Origin: Ophiodon elongatus | Lineage: Eukaryota; Chordata; Actinopteri; Perciformes; Hexagrammidae | Assembly: GCA_016806645.1 (NCBI GenBank) | Contig: JACSYO010000005.1 | Span: 141,001 to 205,000, forward strand | DNA length: 64,000 bases | Direction of reading: 5' to 3' | In this document: piece after piece, positions 17,328-32,164 of the stretch | Numbering within the stretch: position 1 is the first letter of the stretch | How the letters are laid out: each line of letters starts with the position of its first letter | Notes under the pieces: model-generated | What the model was told of the DNA's origin: nothing | What the model saw: the letters and a program-made list of their open reading frames with translations, nothing else | Database searches by the model: none | Made by a program: the position numbers and the translations under genes

Positions 17328-17416
<89 letters not shown>
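17328..17416. repeat. (AC)n microsatellite at the ikbkg exon 1 acceptor
   Basis: Perfect run of about 44 units. On the sense strand it is (TG)n that ends directly in TAG|GG at the 3' splice site of the first coding exon. Confidence 0.98.
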
Positions 17417-17419
<3 letters not shown>

Positions 17420-17487
17420 ATTTGGGGAAGATTGCTGCATTAATAACAATGCTTGTGTTGTGTTTCACCATCGATTATGCATTTCCC

Positions 17488-17571
17488 TTGACCCTAACCC
17501 AGCCTTGACCCTAACCCAGCATTGACCCTAACCCAGCCTTGACCCTAACCCAGCCTTGACCCTAACCCTAC
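17488..17571. repeat. 17-bp telomere-like minisatellite, 5 units
   Basis: Unit TTGACCCTAACCCAGCC repeated at 17488, 17505, 17522, 17539 and 17556. Each unit contains the telomeric CCCTAACCC motif. It lies in the ikbkg 5' intron. Confidence 0.9.
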
Positions 17572-18373
17572 CAGCTGTTTTCTGAGATGCTGAACCCGGC
17601 TCACACTAACCCTGATCCGTTATCTCTGCGCACCCTAACCGTAACCAGAACCCAACCCTCATTTGCATCGGACGGAAACAGAGTTGGACCCTCCCCCGCA
17701 TTGATCATCACATACTGACACATGGCATACCACGAGCTTTCTCTTTCACTTTGATCTCGTGTCATGCTCCTGGTCCAGGTCTGTCCTGCTGGTAGGCTTC
17801 TGTCTAAGGACTCACTCGTGGAGTGTCAATGCTGTTCTATGTGTCTATGTGTCCTATCAACTACGTTGTGGTGTCGGTGAACAGGAGGAAAACATTACGT
17901 CATTCCCAATAACACGAGGTAGCGCTCGCCCGGAACCCCTTTAACAGATAGAAGGAGCCACCATGTAATCCCAAGTCCTTATAATCATCTGGTGTTAATA
18001 CCGCGTGCATATAATGAATCCCGGGTTTATCTCATATTTATGACAGCGATGTGGTTTTCCTCCTCGCGCCAACACAGGCTCCTACCGGTGCCCCGCTCCG
18101 TTACAGCTGGAGATTCCCCTTACCCGCTTTTCACTGGTGTTGTCCCAAAGTACAGGCGAGCAAGCGGTCACGCAGACCCAACGTGTCAGCGAGCGGATCC
18201 GGGGAGCGGGTCCAGGAATCCAGGGAGCCCCCGTTAGCTGGCTGACCGATGCTAGATCGATAGCTAGCGATGTTAGCTCGTGAGCTAGCTAGGATCATGT
18301 AGCACTCAGTAGCTGGTCTGCCAGGCGCTTGTTGACTGACACCAACAACAACCTACATCAACGGACTGCGTGT

Positions 18374-18383
18374 CTTCCGGAAG
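18374..18383. promoter_or_regulatory. ikbkg: Palindromic ETS site, ikbkg 5' region
   Basis: CTTCCGGAAG, a perfect palindrome holding two GGAA cores back to back. It lies in the CpG-rich segment (about 18000-18550) that should contain the ikbkg start. Role inferred from motif and position. Confidence 0.5.
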
Positions 18384-18885
18384 TCATTTGGCCCCGTTTG
18401 GGAGCGCTATCCTGACACAGTGTGTGTGTTTAAGCTGGTTGAGGTTACCTGTCAAAGCCGAGGCGACTGTTGTTAGCTCAGGAAATACAGTGGTTGTTTT
18501 GCCCTGAGCGAGGCCTCGCAGGCAACACTTCCGCTCAAGCTACAAACAACGCCTTTGGTTTAATCAATGTTGTGGCATTCCACTCTAAACCTTCATGACA
18601 CAAAACATGCATATCCAACAGTGCAATTTACAAATTACTCTTTTCTTGAGTTTTATTTGCTTTTTATCTCTTACATTTTTCCAGCAGTAGCCTACAATAC
18701 GGACCTTATCTTAAAACTATGAATGCTCCCATGCTCTGCCCTTAGCTCGTTTATTCAAATGATCTGGTTTCTTTGGGTGTGTGGAGGGTGTACAGTTAAG
18801 AAGCGAGTGCTGCCTGACAGGCGGTACTCGGGGCACAAAAATCACAACACTCAGGAAATCCCCTTCCTTCTTCCGCAGTGGCCGA

Positions 18886-18893
18886 TGACGTCA
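18886..18893. promoter_or_regulatory. tmed4: Consensus CRE (TGACGTCA) upstream of tmed4
   Basis: Perfect 8-bp palindromic CREB/ATF site, 60 bp before the tmed4 ATG and between the divergent tmed4 and ikbkg genes. Its action on either gene is inferred. Confidence 0.6.
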
Positions 18894-18952
18894 GCTAGCT
18901 GCAGCATCACAGCTTCTTCTGCCGATGTGTGCAAAGTGAGAGGACCTCCACG

Positions 18953-19665
18953 ATGCTCTACGCCGCTGCTGTTGGGGTTCTTTTCCTGTTAGCTTGGATG
19001 TATCCAGGTCACGCGCTCTACTTCCACATCGGAGAGACGGAGAAGAAATGCTTCATTGAAGAGATCCCGGACGAGACCATGGTTATCGGTGAGCGGCTAG
19101 CATGGCGGAGCTAATGAGCATCAGCGAACAGCTGGCTGCAGCAACGCTGCTGCATTCAATATGTCAGCAGACAACGAGACCCGGAAGGTTGAAGAAACGT
19201 GTAGTTTGTAGTATTTAGGACGTTTGTTTGTAGGTGTGTGGCTGCTGGCTAACCAGTGGCCTCGTTACACTTCCTCTGTGGATTCTCTCAGCGATACACC
19301 AGAGAGTATGTTTTACATTCACAATACAATCTGGAACTAGTTTATGTAGTTGTTCTGTGGTGGACTCAGACTGTTTACATGTACAACTACTACGCCTCTG
19401 TAGTAAAACCCACGGGGAACTATTTCCTCCATAAATCCACTTAGAGCACGAAGAGAGAGGTGTGACATGGCAGCTGAGAGGGCTGTTATCTACCATGGTT
19501 ATCTACCATGGTTATCTACCATGGTTATCTACCATGGTTATCTACCATGGTTATCTACCATGGGGGCATCCGTATGGAAGCCCATTTCTGCCATTGTGAT
19601 GAAAAAAAATATGAGATAGAATGTCATCATTATGAGATATGTGTGTGTGTGTGTGTGTATATGTA

Positions 19666-19729
<64 letters not shown>

Positions 19730-22085
19730 TGTATGTATGTATGTATGTATGTGTATATGTAACATATATGTATGTTGCTTTGCCTGTCTGACAGGAAAGT
19801 ACAGGACTCAACTGTGGGACAAACAGACTAATTCCTTCCTCCCAGCCACGCCTGGCCTTGGGATGCATGTGGAGATCAAGGATCCAGAGACAAAGGTAAG
19901 GACAGAGGAGCTGGTGTTATAAAACATACCCACATACATATCAACAGAATCGAAAAAAACAATCTTTTACAACCCTCCCAGATTATCCTCTCTCGTCAAT
20001 ATGGGTCAGACGGACGGTTCACCTTCACCTCCCACACTCCTGGAGAACATCAGATCTGTTTGCACTCCAACTCCACCAAGATGGCTCTGTTTGCAGGAGG
20101 AAAACTGGTATGAACATAGTCACTGCTTTGCTGTAGTAGAAAGATAGTGATCAGCCTTTTTCTTTATGAACCTGCGACCCCACACAGGTGTTTCCAGTTA
20201 TTCTGGTTGATAAATGAATATCTGCTGAGTAGTAGGCACAGCTATGCTATGAGGTCATTGGACTTAATGTACCAGTGAGTGATCAAGGTGTAAGTTGTTC
20301 CACCCGACCAGCTGCAACAAAGCTAACGGGACAAAAGAGGGAATATCAATCAAGCACAGGTTATGCACGCCCACGCAGGCTTCAGGAGAACTCTGTTTGA
20401 AGTCCCACTCACAACGGAATAAAGCCGCCTTCTTTTAGTGTACTAGGGTATAAATACAGTGACAAGCTTCAGGACGAACTTCCCTCTCTACTATTAATAC
20501 ATATCATAATCAGAAATGCTTTATTGATCCTCGGGAGGGAATTGGGTTTTGTTACAGTTGCTCCCTTTCTAAAAAAGAAATGTATTTAACATAGAGAAAT
20601 TATAAATAAAATATACATAAGTAAAAATGCATTACATTACAATATAAGAACAATGCATATGGAAAAATATGAATAGAAATATATAAATTATGTATACGAC
20701 AATGTATAACAACAATGCAAATACGAACGCTGAAAATGGGATCTATGATTATGTGTGCAAAAATGCAAGAATAGTTTCAATGTAACTTATGAATAAATGC
20801 AGTGTTGATGTCAGAGTATAGCACAGTTGAAGATATAAAGTATGAGGCTATGGTTTGGAATTGGGTCACGGTCTAATCAGGCAAAGTGATAAACAGCTGT
20901 TAAATGTTATTTAAATAGAATGAAACAGTAAACTCCAGAATAAAGCAACAGGAGGACTAGCATGGGCTCATCAGGTGATCCAGACAGACACACAGCTACA
21001 GTCTGTTCTGGTTCTGAAGCCAGTATTTGGTAACCTGCAGCCAAAAAGGTCTTAAGGAGGCATTTATCACTTTTGCACTAACCTTTTGGCATACCTCCAA
21101 AAATACAGGAAGTGAAACGAAACATGAATACTAATACCCAACATCCCATTATCTCCAGAGAAGGCTACTTGGGACAATATCAAAAATGGTGTTCATGGAA
21201 CACCAGTGCAGATCCAAATCCTTTTTATGAAACACCCCGAACACTTACTTATCATTTCTCTTCCTGTTGATTTCCATTCATGTGGTTCTCAACGTTGCAG
21301 AGAGTGCATCTGGATATTCAGGTCGGAGAACATACCAACAACTACCCGGAAATTGCGGCTAAGGACAAACTCACGGAGCTGCAGCTGCGAGCCCGACAGC
21401 TGCTGGACCAAGTGGAGCAGATCCAGAAGGAGCAGAACTACCAGAGGGTCAGTACAAAAACACAAGCACACCAAGCCTGGGTTGTAGCAACCAGGGTTAA
21501 TTTAATCTAGGATTAGTTCTAATCCGAGTGTGCAGTCAGGACAGTAAGTAGCCCATAAAGAGGGGGCTGCTCTTTAGTCCTGAACAAAACGTCACAAAAG
21601 TTAGTTAGCCCAACGTTACTCATGACTCAGCAGAAAAGCTCTAATTTCCTCCTCCTTTGAGATAAACTTGTCTCAATTAACGGAGCAATATTGCAACAAA
21701 AAACATCCAAGATATAAAACAGACAACAGCACAATGAGGAGAACACGTTTTTCACTGTAAAGAAATAAGAGACTGTCTTTTGGTTTATGAGTCTGTCCCT
21801 TAACTTTCTTCTGGGAAGAATTATGTAGCTCAATCTATCTGGAAAAGGCAGCCAGCCGAGGGAATGTGTGAGAGGACTAGGTTGACTCAGGGCTGTTCAT
21901 CACGTCTCCTGTCTCTTCACTGGTGTCTTCTGCAGTATCGCGAGGAGCGGTTCCGCACGACGAGCGAGAGCACCAACCAGCGCGTGCTCTGGTGGTCCAT
22001 CGCTCAGACACTCATCCTCATCGTCACCGGCATTTGGCAGATGAAGCACCTCAAAAGCTTCTTTGAGGCCAAGAAACTGGTGTGA
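18953..22085 (+). CDS. tmed4: Transmembrane emp24 domain-containing protein 4 (p24 alpha family)
   Basis: Type I membrane cargo receptor cycling between ER and Golgi in COPI/COPII vesicles. Exons 18953-19088, 19795-19895, 19982-20107, 21301-21447 and 21936-22085 join in phase to 219 aa (human about 227). Signal peptide 1-21, then LYFHIGETEKKCF; GOLD domain with Cys33 and Cys105 as the expected disulphide pair; coiled-coil stalk in exon 4 (LQLRARQLLDQVEQIQKEQ); membrane span around WWSIAQTLILIVTGIW; cytosolic tail KSFFEAKKLV with FF and KKxx-type signals. TMED4 is preferred over its close paralogue TMED9 because of GMHVE, NNYPEIAAKDKLTELQLRARQLLDQ and YREERFR. A GTG at 18929 is in frame upstream, but ATG 18953 starts the signal peptide. 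Divergent from ikbkg, convergent with plpbp. Confidence 0.96.
19485..19562. repeat. 13-bp minisatellite GTTATCTACCATG, 6 units
   Basis: Six perfect head-to-tail units in tmed4 intron 1. Confidence 0.95.
19639..19755. repeat. (TG)n-(AT)n-(AC)n-(ATGT)n compound microsatellite
   Basis: In tmed4 intron 1, ending about 40 bp before the exon 2 acceptor. Confidence 0.95.
20505..20720. repeat. Interspersed repeat fragment in tmed4 intron 3
   Basis: Contains AATGCTTTATTGATCCTCGGGAGG and AATTGGGTTTTGTTACAGTTGCTCC, a widespread teleost repeat end, followed by an AT-rich body. Class not determined. Confidence 0.5.
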
Positions 22086-22184
22086 AGCCTGTATGAGCGG
22101 AGGCAGCGCTGGGGAACGACAGAAACACGAGTAGACGGACTTGATGGACCGGAATGGAGAGACACGCCCCCTCCCCTCCCCCCA

Positions 22185-22328
22185 CCCCCCAGGAGACACG
22201 TCCTCCCCCAGGAGACATGCCCCACCCACCCCCCAAAGGAGATACGCCCCCCCAGCCCCCCCAGGAGACACACCCCCCCACCCCCCAAAGGAGATACGCC
22301 CTCCCCTCCCCCACCCCCCAGGAGACGC
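22185..22328. repeat. C-rich minisatellite in tmed4 3' UTR
   Basis: Irregular copies of CCCCCCAGGAGACACG/CCCCCAAAGGAGATACG, strongly strand-biased for C on the transcript strand. Confidence 0.85.
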
Positions 22329-22421
22329 ACTCCTGATATCAGCCACTAAATGCTGCGAGCAACTCCACAGAGGCACATATCCATCCTGAGTAATGAGTTT
22401 TACCTCACAAACGTTTGAGGC

Positions 22422-22455
<34 letters not shown>

Positions 22456-24096
22456 TACTACTACACAACACTGTAGCACAACATTCCAATGGCCTTTTTT
22501 TTCCCGTTGTGTTTGTTGCGTTCTCCTGACGACACTGGACAGGTCACATGTTCTGTCCTCTGCTGAAGAAGAAGCAGAGACGTTAGTGGACTGAGATCGT
22601 CTGTCGGGTCGGACAGGAAGTGAATGACTGCTCCAGTAGATCTGTAGGAATGAGGATGTCCAAGTCCTGACCCGGTGCTTTATTGATCCATGCTCTTATG
22701 AAGGCCACTTTGTGTCATTGATATTGTTGCACGTAGTTTTATAACCAACTTTTTTTATTTTGTATTGATATATTTTATTTTCCCTATTTATAATACAACA
22801 AAAACAATATACAGAAACACTGAAAGGCCACACGCACACGCGGAGATATAAACCCCCCATACAACAGCGGCAGAGCCAGACGCTGTGAGCAGCCAAAACC
22901 TTGGAGGGTCTTTTGTTTTTCCCCATTCACGGCAGCTATACGCACTATTTTTCAAGCATTTTCAGATAATAGAATGCCTAAAACTCTGTACAACATTTGG
23001 GAAAAACATCAACCCATAGAGCCTATTTTTTATATAATGGTTCTCCAACTGTGTTCGCCATCCTGAAAACATCACAGGACGAGGATGACTCATCTTCACT
23101 CCTGCCACCTAAAAAGAGATGTTACATAACACATGTAGGTATAGTAGGGCATTGTCGTAATCACATTGACGGTAAACCTAGAGCTCACAGAATGAGCTGC
23201 CCACTCAGAGAATGACGGGAAGTTACAAAGTTGAAGGTATTTCTAAAACATAAGACCCCCCCCCCCCTCTCCTGATCTTAAAGAAGCGATGCTGCTCGCT
23301 CTATAGGTACCAAGTAATCTTTAAACCAGATATCTATATTTGGTGTCCTCACCTTCTAATGAATAGATATGGTCCGTTTCCCTGAGAACGGCTGATCCAA
23401 TCTATAACTCCTAACCGAAGGCTCTCAGCAGTGTTCATCAAGGGGATATGCAAATATTATACTGGCCTTGATTCCTTACATGTCAATTTGATAACACTTT
23501 ACTTTAACGCTCATATTTAGCATGCATAATATAGGCCCTTAATAAACGGTTTATTACACTAATAGAGTTGTGAGCAGCGTTGAGGACATTTTTAAGTTTT
23601 AATGTATTTGAACAATTATAACCGCCCCTGATGCAGTTGTAGCTGATGAATTACTCATTAATAACACAGTACAAAGCTGTGGTGTAACACAAGAATCCTC
23701 AGTGTGTAATAAACATGTAATAACTGTTTATAAAGATTCACCAATTGTTTATACATGTGTTCTAATCTCATGAAGACGTGTTGAGCTTCAAGGTTCATCC
23801 TTCATGTCAGAAGCAGCAGTTTGACAGCGTTCTGAACTAAAGGTCCACTTACTAGCTTTCCTTCCAGAGCTTTCCGCCTCACAGCTGATGGAAGGGGCGC
23901 ACTGTGTCGGAGGCTGAAGAAGAGTTCAGTAAGTACTTTAATGAATATAGCAAAATACATAGTTCATACTCATTCTAATAAATACTTCATGTTGGATTTA
24001 TCCCCCATTCTGTGTTTATACATCAGTCACAAATGCTCAAAGAAGTTAGAATTGCTGACATTAATAACCACATTGTCCTTATGTCTCCTTCCAGCA

Positions 24097-24238
24097 GAAT
24101 GAAGTGTTTATGTAATGATGTTCTGAATGAAGTGTTTATGTAATGAGGTTCTGAATGAAGTGTTTATGTAATGAGGTTCTGAATGAAGTGTTTATGTAAT
24201 GAGGTTCTGAATGAAGTGTTTATGTAATGAGGTTCTGA
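24097..24238. repeat. 28-bp minisatellite, 5 units
   Basis: Unit starts GAATGAAGTGTTTATGTAAT and recurs at 24097, 24125, 24153, 24181 and 24209. Confidence 0.95.
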
Positions 24239-24708
24239 TCCTGACTGTATATAGTTTCTAGCTGGAGTTCCGTTTGCTGTACATTTTACCAGAACTAGGT
24301 CTGTAGATAGGGTTTGTGATATGCTTCTCTTAATAACAGCATTCTACTGTATGTTGTAAATAACAGTGTATTGACTGTTTTCTAATGCCTTTTACACAGA
24401 TTGAATGTCTTGTTTTCCAGTTGTCACCAGGTTTAGTTGTTTCCTCAAACATTTATTGAGCAGTCGTGTTTTAAGGCAGCGCTGAAACAAGTTCATTGTC
24501 GTTATCGTGAGCTATTTTGGGTTCCAGTTATCAATGCCGGACAGCATTTTGATACTTTTGAAAATTCTGCTAATTCAGATTCATAATGAGTCATTGGAAG
24601 GGAGTATGGTGAGTGGGTGGGGGTTTTTCCAGGCATTAAATTCTTTTTTCAAGTTGTTAAATTATCACTAAGATTTACTTGTGGTCCAGATGTCACCTCT
24701 ATATGCTT

Positions 24709-24714
24709 AATAAA
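24709..24714 (+). terminator. tmed4: Candidate polyadenylation signal of tmed4
   Basis: AATAAA followed by a T/GT-rich stretch (CTGTATGTCATTTGTG), 2.6 kb after the tmed4 stop. Earlier sites are possible. Confidence 0.45.
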
Positions 24715-25158
24715 GACATTTTAGCCAAACTCTGTATGTCATTTGTGCCACTTCCCCCCCCCCATTACAAGAAATACGCAGCCAATGGCAGAACCTTTCA
24801 ACAGAAGCATTTATTGCTTGGCTCCGGCTTCCAAACCCACCCATGCTGGATGCTCAGTAACCTCCCCGCTGACCACACCCCAGTCACTCTTATGCCACGG
24901 ACATTAAAAGCACTTATCATAAAGACAGAAAATACACCCCGACCTCGTGACACCGTTGAAGAAATCACTGCCACGCCGAGTAAGAACTAAACCACCACGT
25001 TGCATAGATTCACTCCCCCTCATCTCAGACACCAGCAGCACGGACACAAACGCCTCTTCTTCACATTTACTCTTGTTAATATCAAGAATAGAGATCTGAC
25101 ACGACATAAGAAACAATATCAAACGCACAATACTATGTCATTATAAAGGGATGAATTA

Positions 25159-25164
25159 TTTATT
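25159..25164 (-). terminator. plpbp: Candidate polyadenylation signal of plpbp
   Basis: Minus-strand AATAAA about 500 bp after the plpbp stop codon. Confidence 0.5.
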
Positions 25165-25346
25165 AAATCAAGTCTTCAGTTTCATCTGTACAACAAAAAC
25201 GTGGCTTTCCTGACCTCTGGGACACTGTACACAACCGAGCACATCTCCGTCACACGGCGGGGTCGGAAAGGTAGAAAACGTCACGTCAGCACAATGAATC
25301 TATCTCGGAACTGCCGTGAAATCCTCTCCCACATGTCACCCTGGTT

Positions 25347-25409
25347 TTAGTGGTTGGCCTTGTGGCCGGTAATCTCGTAGGAGAGTTCCATGGGGAGGAA
25401 GTCCGAGCA
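25347..25409 (-). other. Orphan exon-like coding segment
   Basis: Minus strand: acceptor-like CTTTTAG|TGC, then 20 codons reading CSDFLPMELSYEITGHKANH and a TAA stop, exactly 63 nt and phase 0. It is more GC-rich than its flanks. I cannot assign it to a known protein. It could be an alternative last exon of plpbp, whose exon 7 ends in phase 0, or chance. Confidence 0.3.
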
Positions 25410-25656
25410 CTAAAAGGTTAGTAACACACTACTTTTAAAAAAGGTACAACTACGTCTGTACTGAATGCCACTTGTTAATGCTTAAAAGAGCAAGAAGGGC
25501 ACAGAAAAAAAGTGAAGAGGATTAGGCAATCACAATTTAAAATTATGCAACAATTTTGCAATCCCAGCTCCACGTGGCTCTGTGGAGACGCTCTGCTTCA
25601 CTGCTCTGGTCAGCTTGCATGTGAAGACTGCTTTTGTTTTTTATAAAGGTTATTTC

Positions 25657-29882
<4,226 letters not shown>

Positions 29883-32164
29883 TGCTACTTTCCACATACG
29901 GTCAAACGGCTACGACGTAACACGTCAAGAAACGTGTCCGCGATGACCACAATGGCTTTTCAAAATAAAAGTCCATCTGAGGAGGAGGCGAGTCCTCTGG
30001 ATATAGCGCCCTCTACTATTCCTGCTGCAGTCCTCCTACTTTGAGGTGTGACCGGAAGTTGCTATCCACAATAAGTAGACCACCTAAATACTGCGGATGG
30101 TTCCTGATATAACGTCACATCCCGTTACAACTTGCACGCGCTCTAAAGGGCCTTTCTTGGAAAACATTCCATAAACCACTTCATCTTTACATATTGGGCT
30201 TTCAGTTTGACCATTTCAAATTCAGCTTTTGCTATTTAAATTTCTCTGTTTCATTGTCATTGTACATTTTGTAAATTTGAACTTAAAAAAATAAAAGGTT
30301 TTAGAAGTGTATTACCATAATGAACTTAGCTGTGTTTTGGACTTCTAATTTTAATTATAACCCAAATATATATTCCATATGTTTTCACTCATTTGGGCAT
30401 AATGGGGTGTTTTTACACACAAGTTTCACATGAGTCACACTCACTGTGATTAAAATGTCAGTCAGTTTTTAAACCAACCAATGTTCACTTTTTCTATCGA
30501 GTTGAGCTCCTGAAATGAGACTTGTTTCATCGTAGTGAGTCGTGATGTTGGTGTGATGCTACGTAGTACACGATCTTCTTCCTCCTCCTAATCCTTCATT
30601 TTCACCACCAACTCCTGCTCTTCTCAACAAAGTCCATCAATCTCTGCAGTCATGAGATAATTTGAGTCCATAAGAAGTAGAATAAAACAGATTCATTAAT
30701 ATTGATAATAGGATTGTAACACTATTTTCCTCATCATACACTTTTCTTGTTATAATTTGTATTGCAGTTTGCCAGCAGCTCTCTGTTATTAGTTTAAATG
30801 AGGAATGCTAAAAGTGATTAAGAAGCTACAGTGGTGGATAAACTTATAAGGACTAATGAAGTGCACTGTAAAACAACCACCTCATATTATTTTACAAGGA
30901 TAAACATTGAACGTTATTAAAACTTAAATAATCAGCATGTTAAGTAAAAACTCCAGTCCAGACTTCACCAACACTGAACGTAATTTATAAAATAAAACTT
31001 CTCGTTTGGATTCAGAACAAAGTGAGAAATATACTTTTGACTTTGGAACCATTTCAGAACTTTCAACTCTGAACTCAAACAAGTTGTTCAGAAATGTTGT
31101 GAGCTGGGTCGCACACTTCCCAACATGCATTGTTTGGGTTCATATTCTCCAGTCTGGTTCTTACTAACATTATAATGAGGGGTTGTTATGCATCTTCTTA
31201 TATAGGCTCCTCTCTATGGTTAGAATTAAAAGACTGAACAGTTGAACTTACGTCATGGTCATCCACTGATCCAGATGTGGCCTGAAGCACAGGAGGACCG
31301 TAGTGACCGTGTGTCATCCAACATTCAACTGGCTTCACTCATGAAAACTGAACAGAAATGGGGAATGTAGACACTAAAGTAGAACTAAACATTTGTAGGT
31401 TGAACTTCATTTCACAAACTAGAGGCTCATTAACTCATGGAGACAAAATAGGATATGGATAAAATCCTCAATCAATGTGTATGTGATTTGTCTATATATT
31501 ATGGTACATTTTCTGAAAAACAGTTTAATAGAATTGCCAGATGAGCATTTTTGTTATCGACTAACCCAGCAAATGAAATACGTCATCACATTGATGCTAT
31601 GATTGTTGCATCAAATTCTGTTATAAAGAAGTCCTGATTATTGGTTTGTAATATCTCCTACTATTGCCTTTTTAGTTTAGTTGAAAAATGTATCACACGT
31701 TTATACTAAACAATCTTAGTATACAGTACTGCCTCCATGTATCTCATAAATACATGTTATTTTGTAGGTTTATTAATTATTTATGACGTATGATTCCAAA
31801 AGTTAAAATTCAACTCTATGTTGACATTTGGTACCATTAAGAGTTGCTGCCATACGTAACTCACCACACTCTAATATGTATTCTGTTGTTACAGAACATG
31901 TGTCAGACTTCAGACAGTACCCGGTCACATTCTAGTAATACACTGGACAGTGAAACCAATGCTCAAACACAAAATACAAAGAAGTGATTTATTCACAAGA
32001 TTACGCACTCAAGATCTGTCCAAACAAAACATCGCTGACACTGATCAGATAGACATGTTACAATGCAGAGACAAAGGCTTTGCCTCTTTCAAAACAAAGT
32101 AGTGAAAGGATAACAAAGTAAAAAAAGTGTGGGTCATTTTCATGTGCAGCCCTCTGCTCGGCTC
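29883..32164. other. plpbp promoter, intergenic DNA and snrpg 3' UTR
   Basis: 29883-30070 is the plpbp 5' flank. 30070-31980 is AT-rich intergenic DNA in which I see no gene. The snrpg 3' UTR extends from 32164 to AATAAA at 31988-31993 (minus). Confidence 0.6.
31988..31993 (-). terminator. snrpg: Candidate polyadenylation signal of snrpg
   Basis: Minus-strand AATAAA about 170 bp after the snrpg stop. Confidence 0.6.

Larger units (their letters stand above)
22086..25656. other. tmed4 3' UTR and convergent gap with plpbp
   Basis: The tmed4 3' UTR may run from 22086 to the AATAAA at 24709-24714. It includes a C-rich minisatellite (22185-22328), an ATT run (22423-22455) and a 28-bp minisatellite (24097-24238). 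On the minus strand the plpbp 3' UTR runs from 25656 to AATAAA at 25159-25164. One exon-like coding segment is at 25347-25409. Nothing else coding seen. Confidence 0.6.

Noticed and set aside
22004..22389. Gly- and Pro-rich frames downstream of tmed4
   Set aside because: Products of a C-rich minisatellite in the 3' UTR; repetitive, with no conserved domain.
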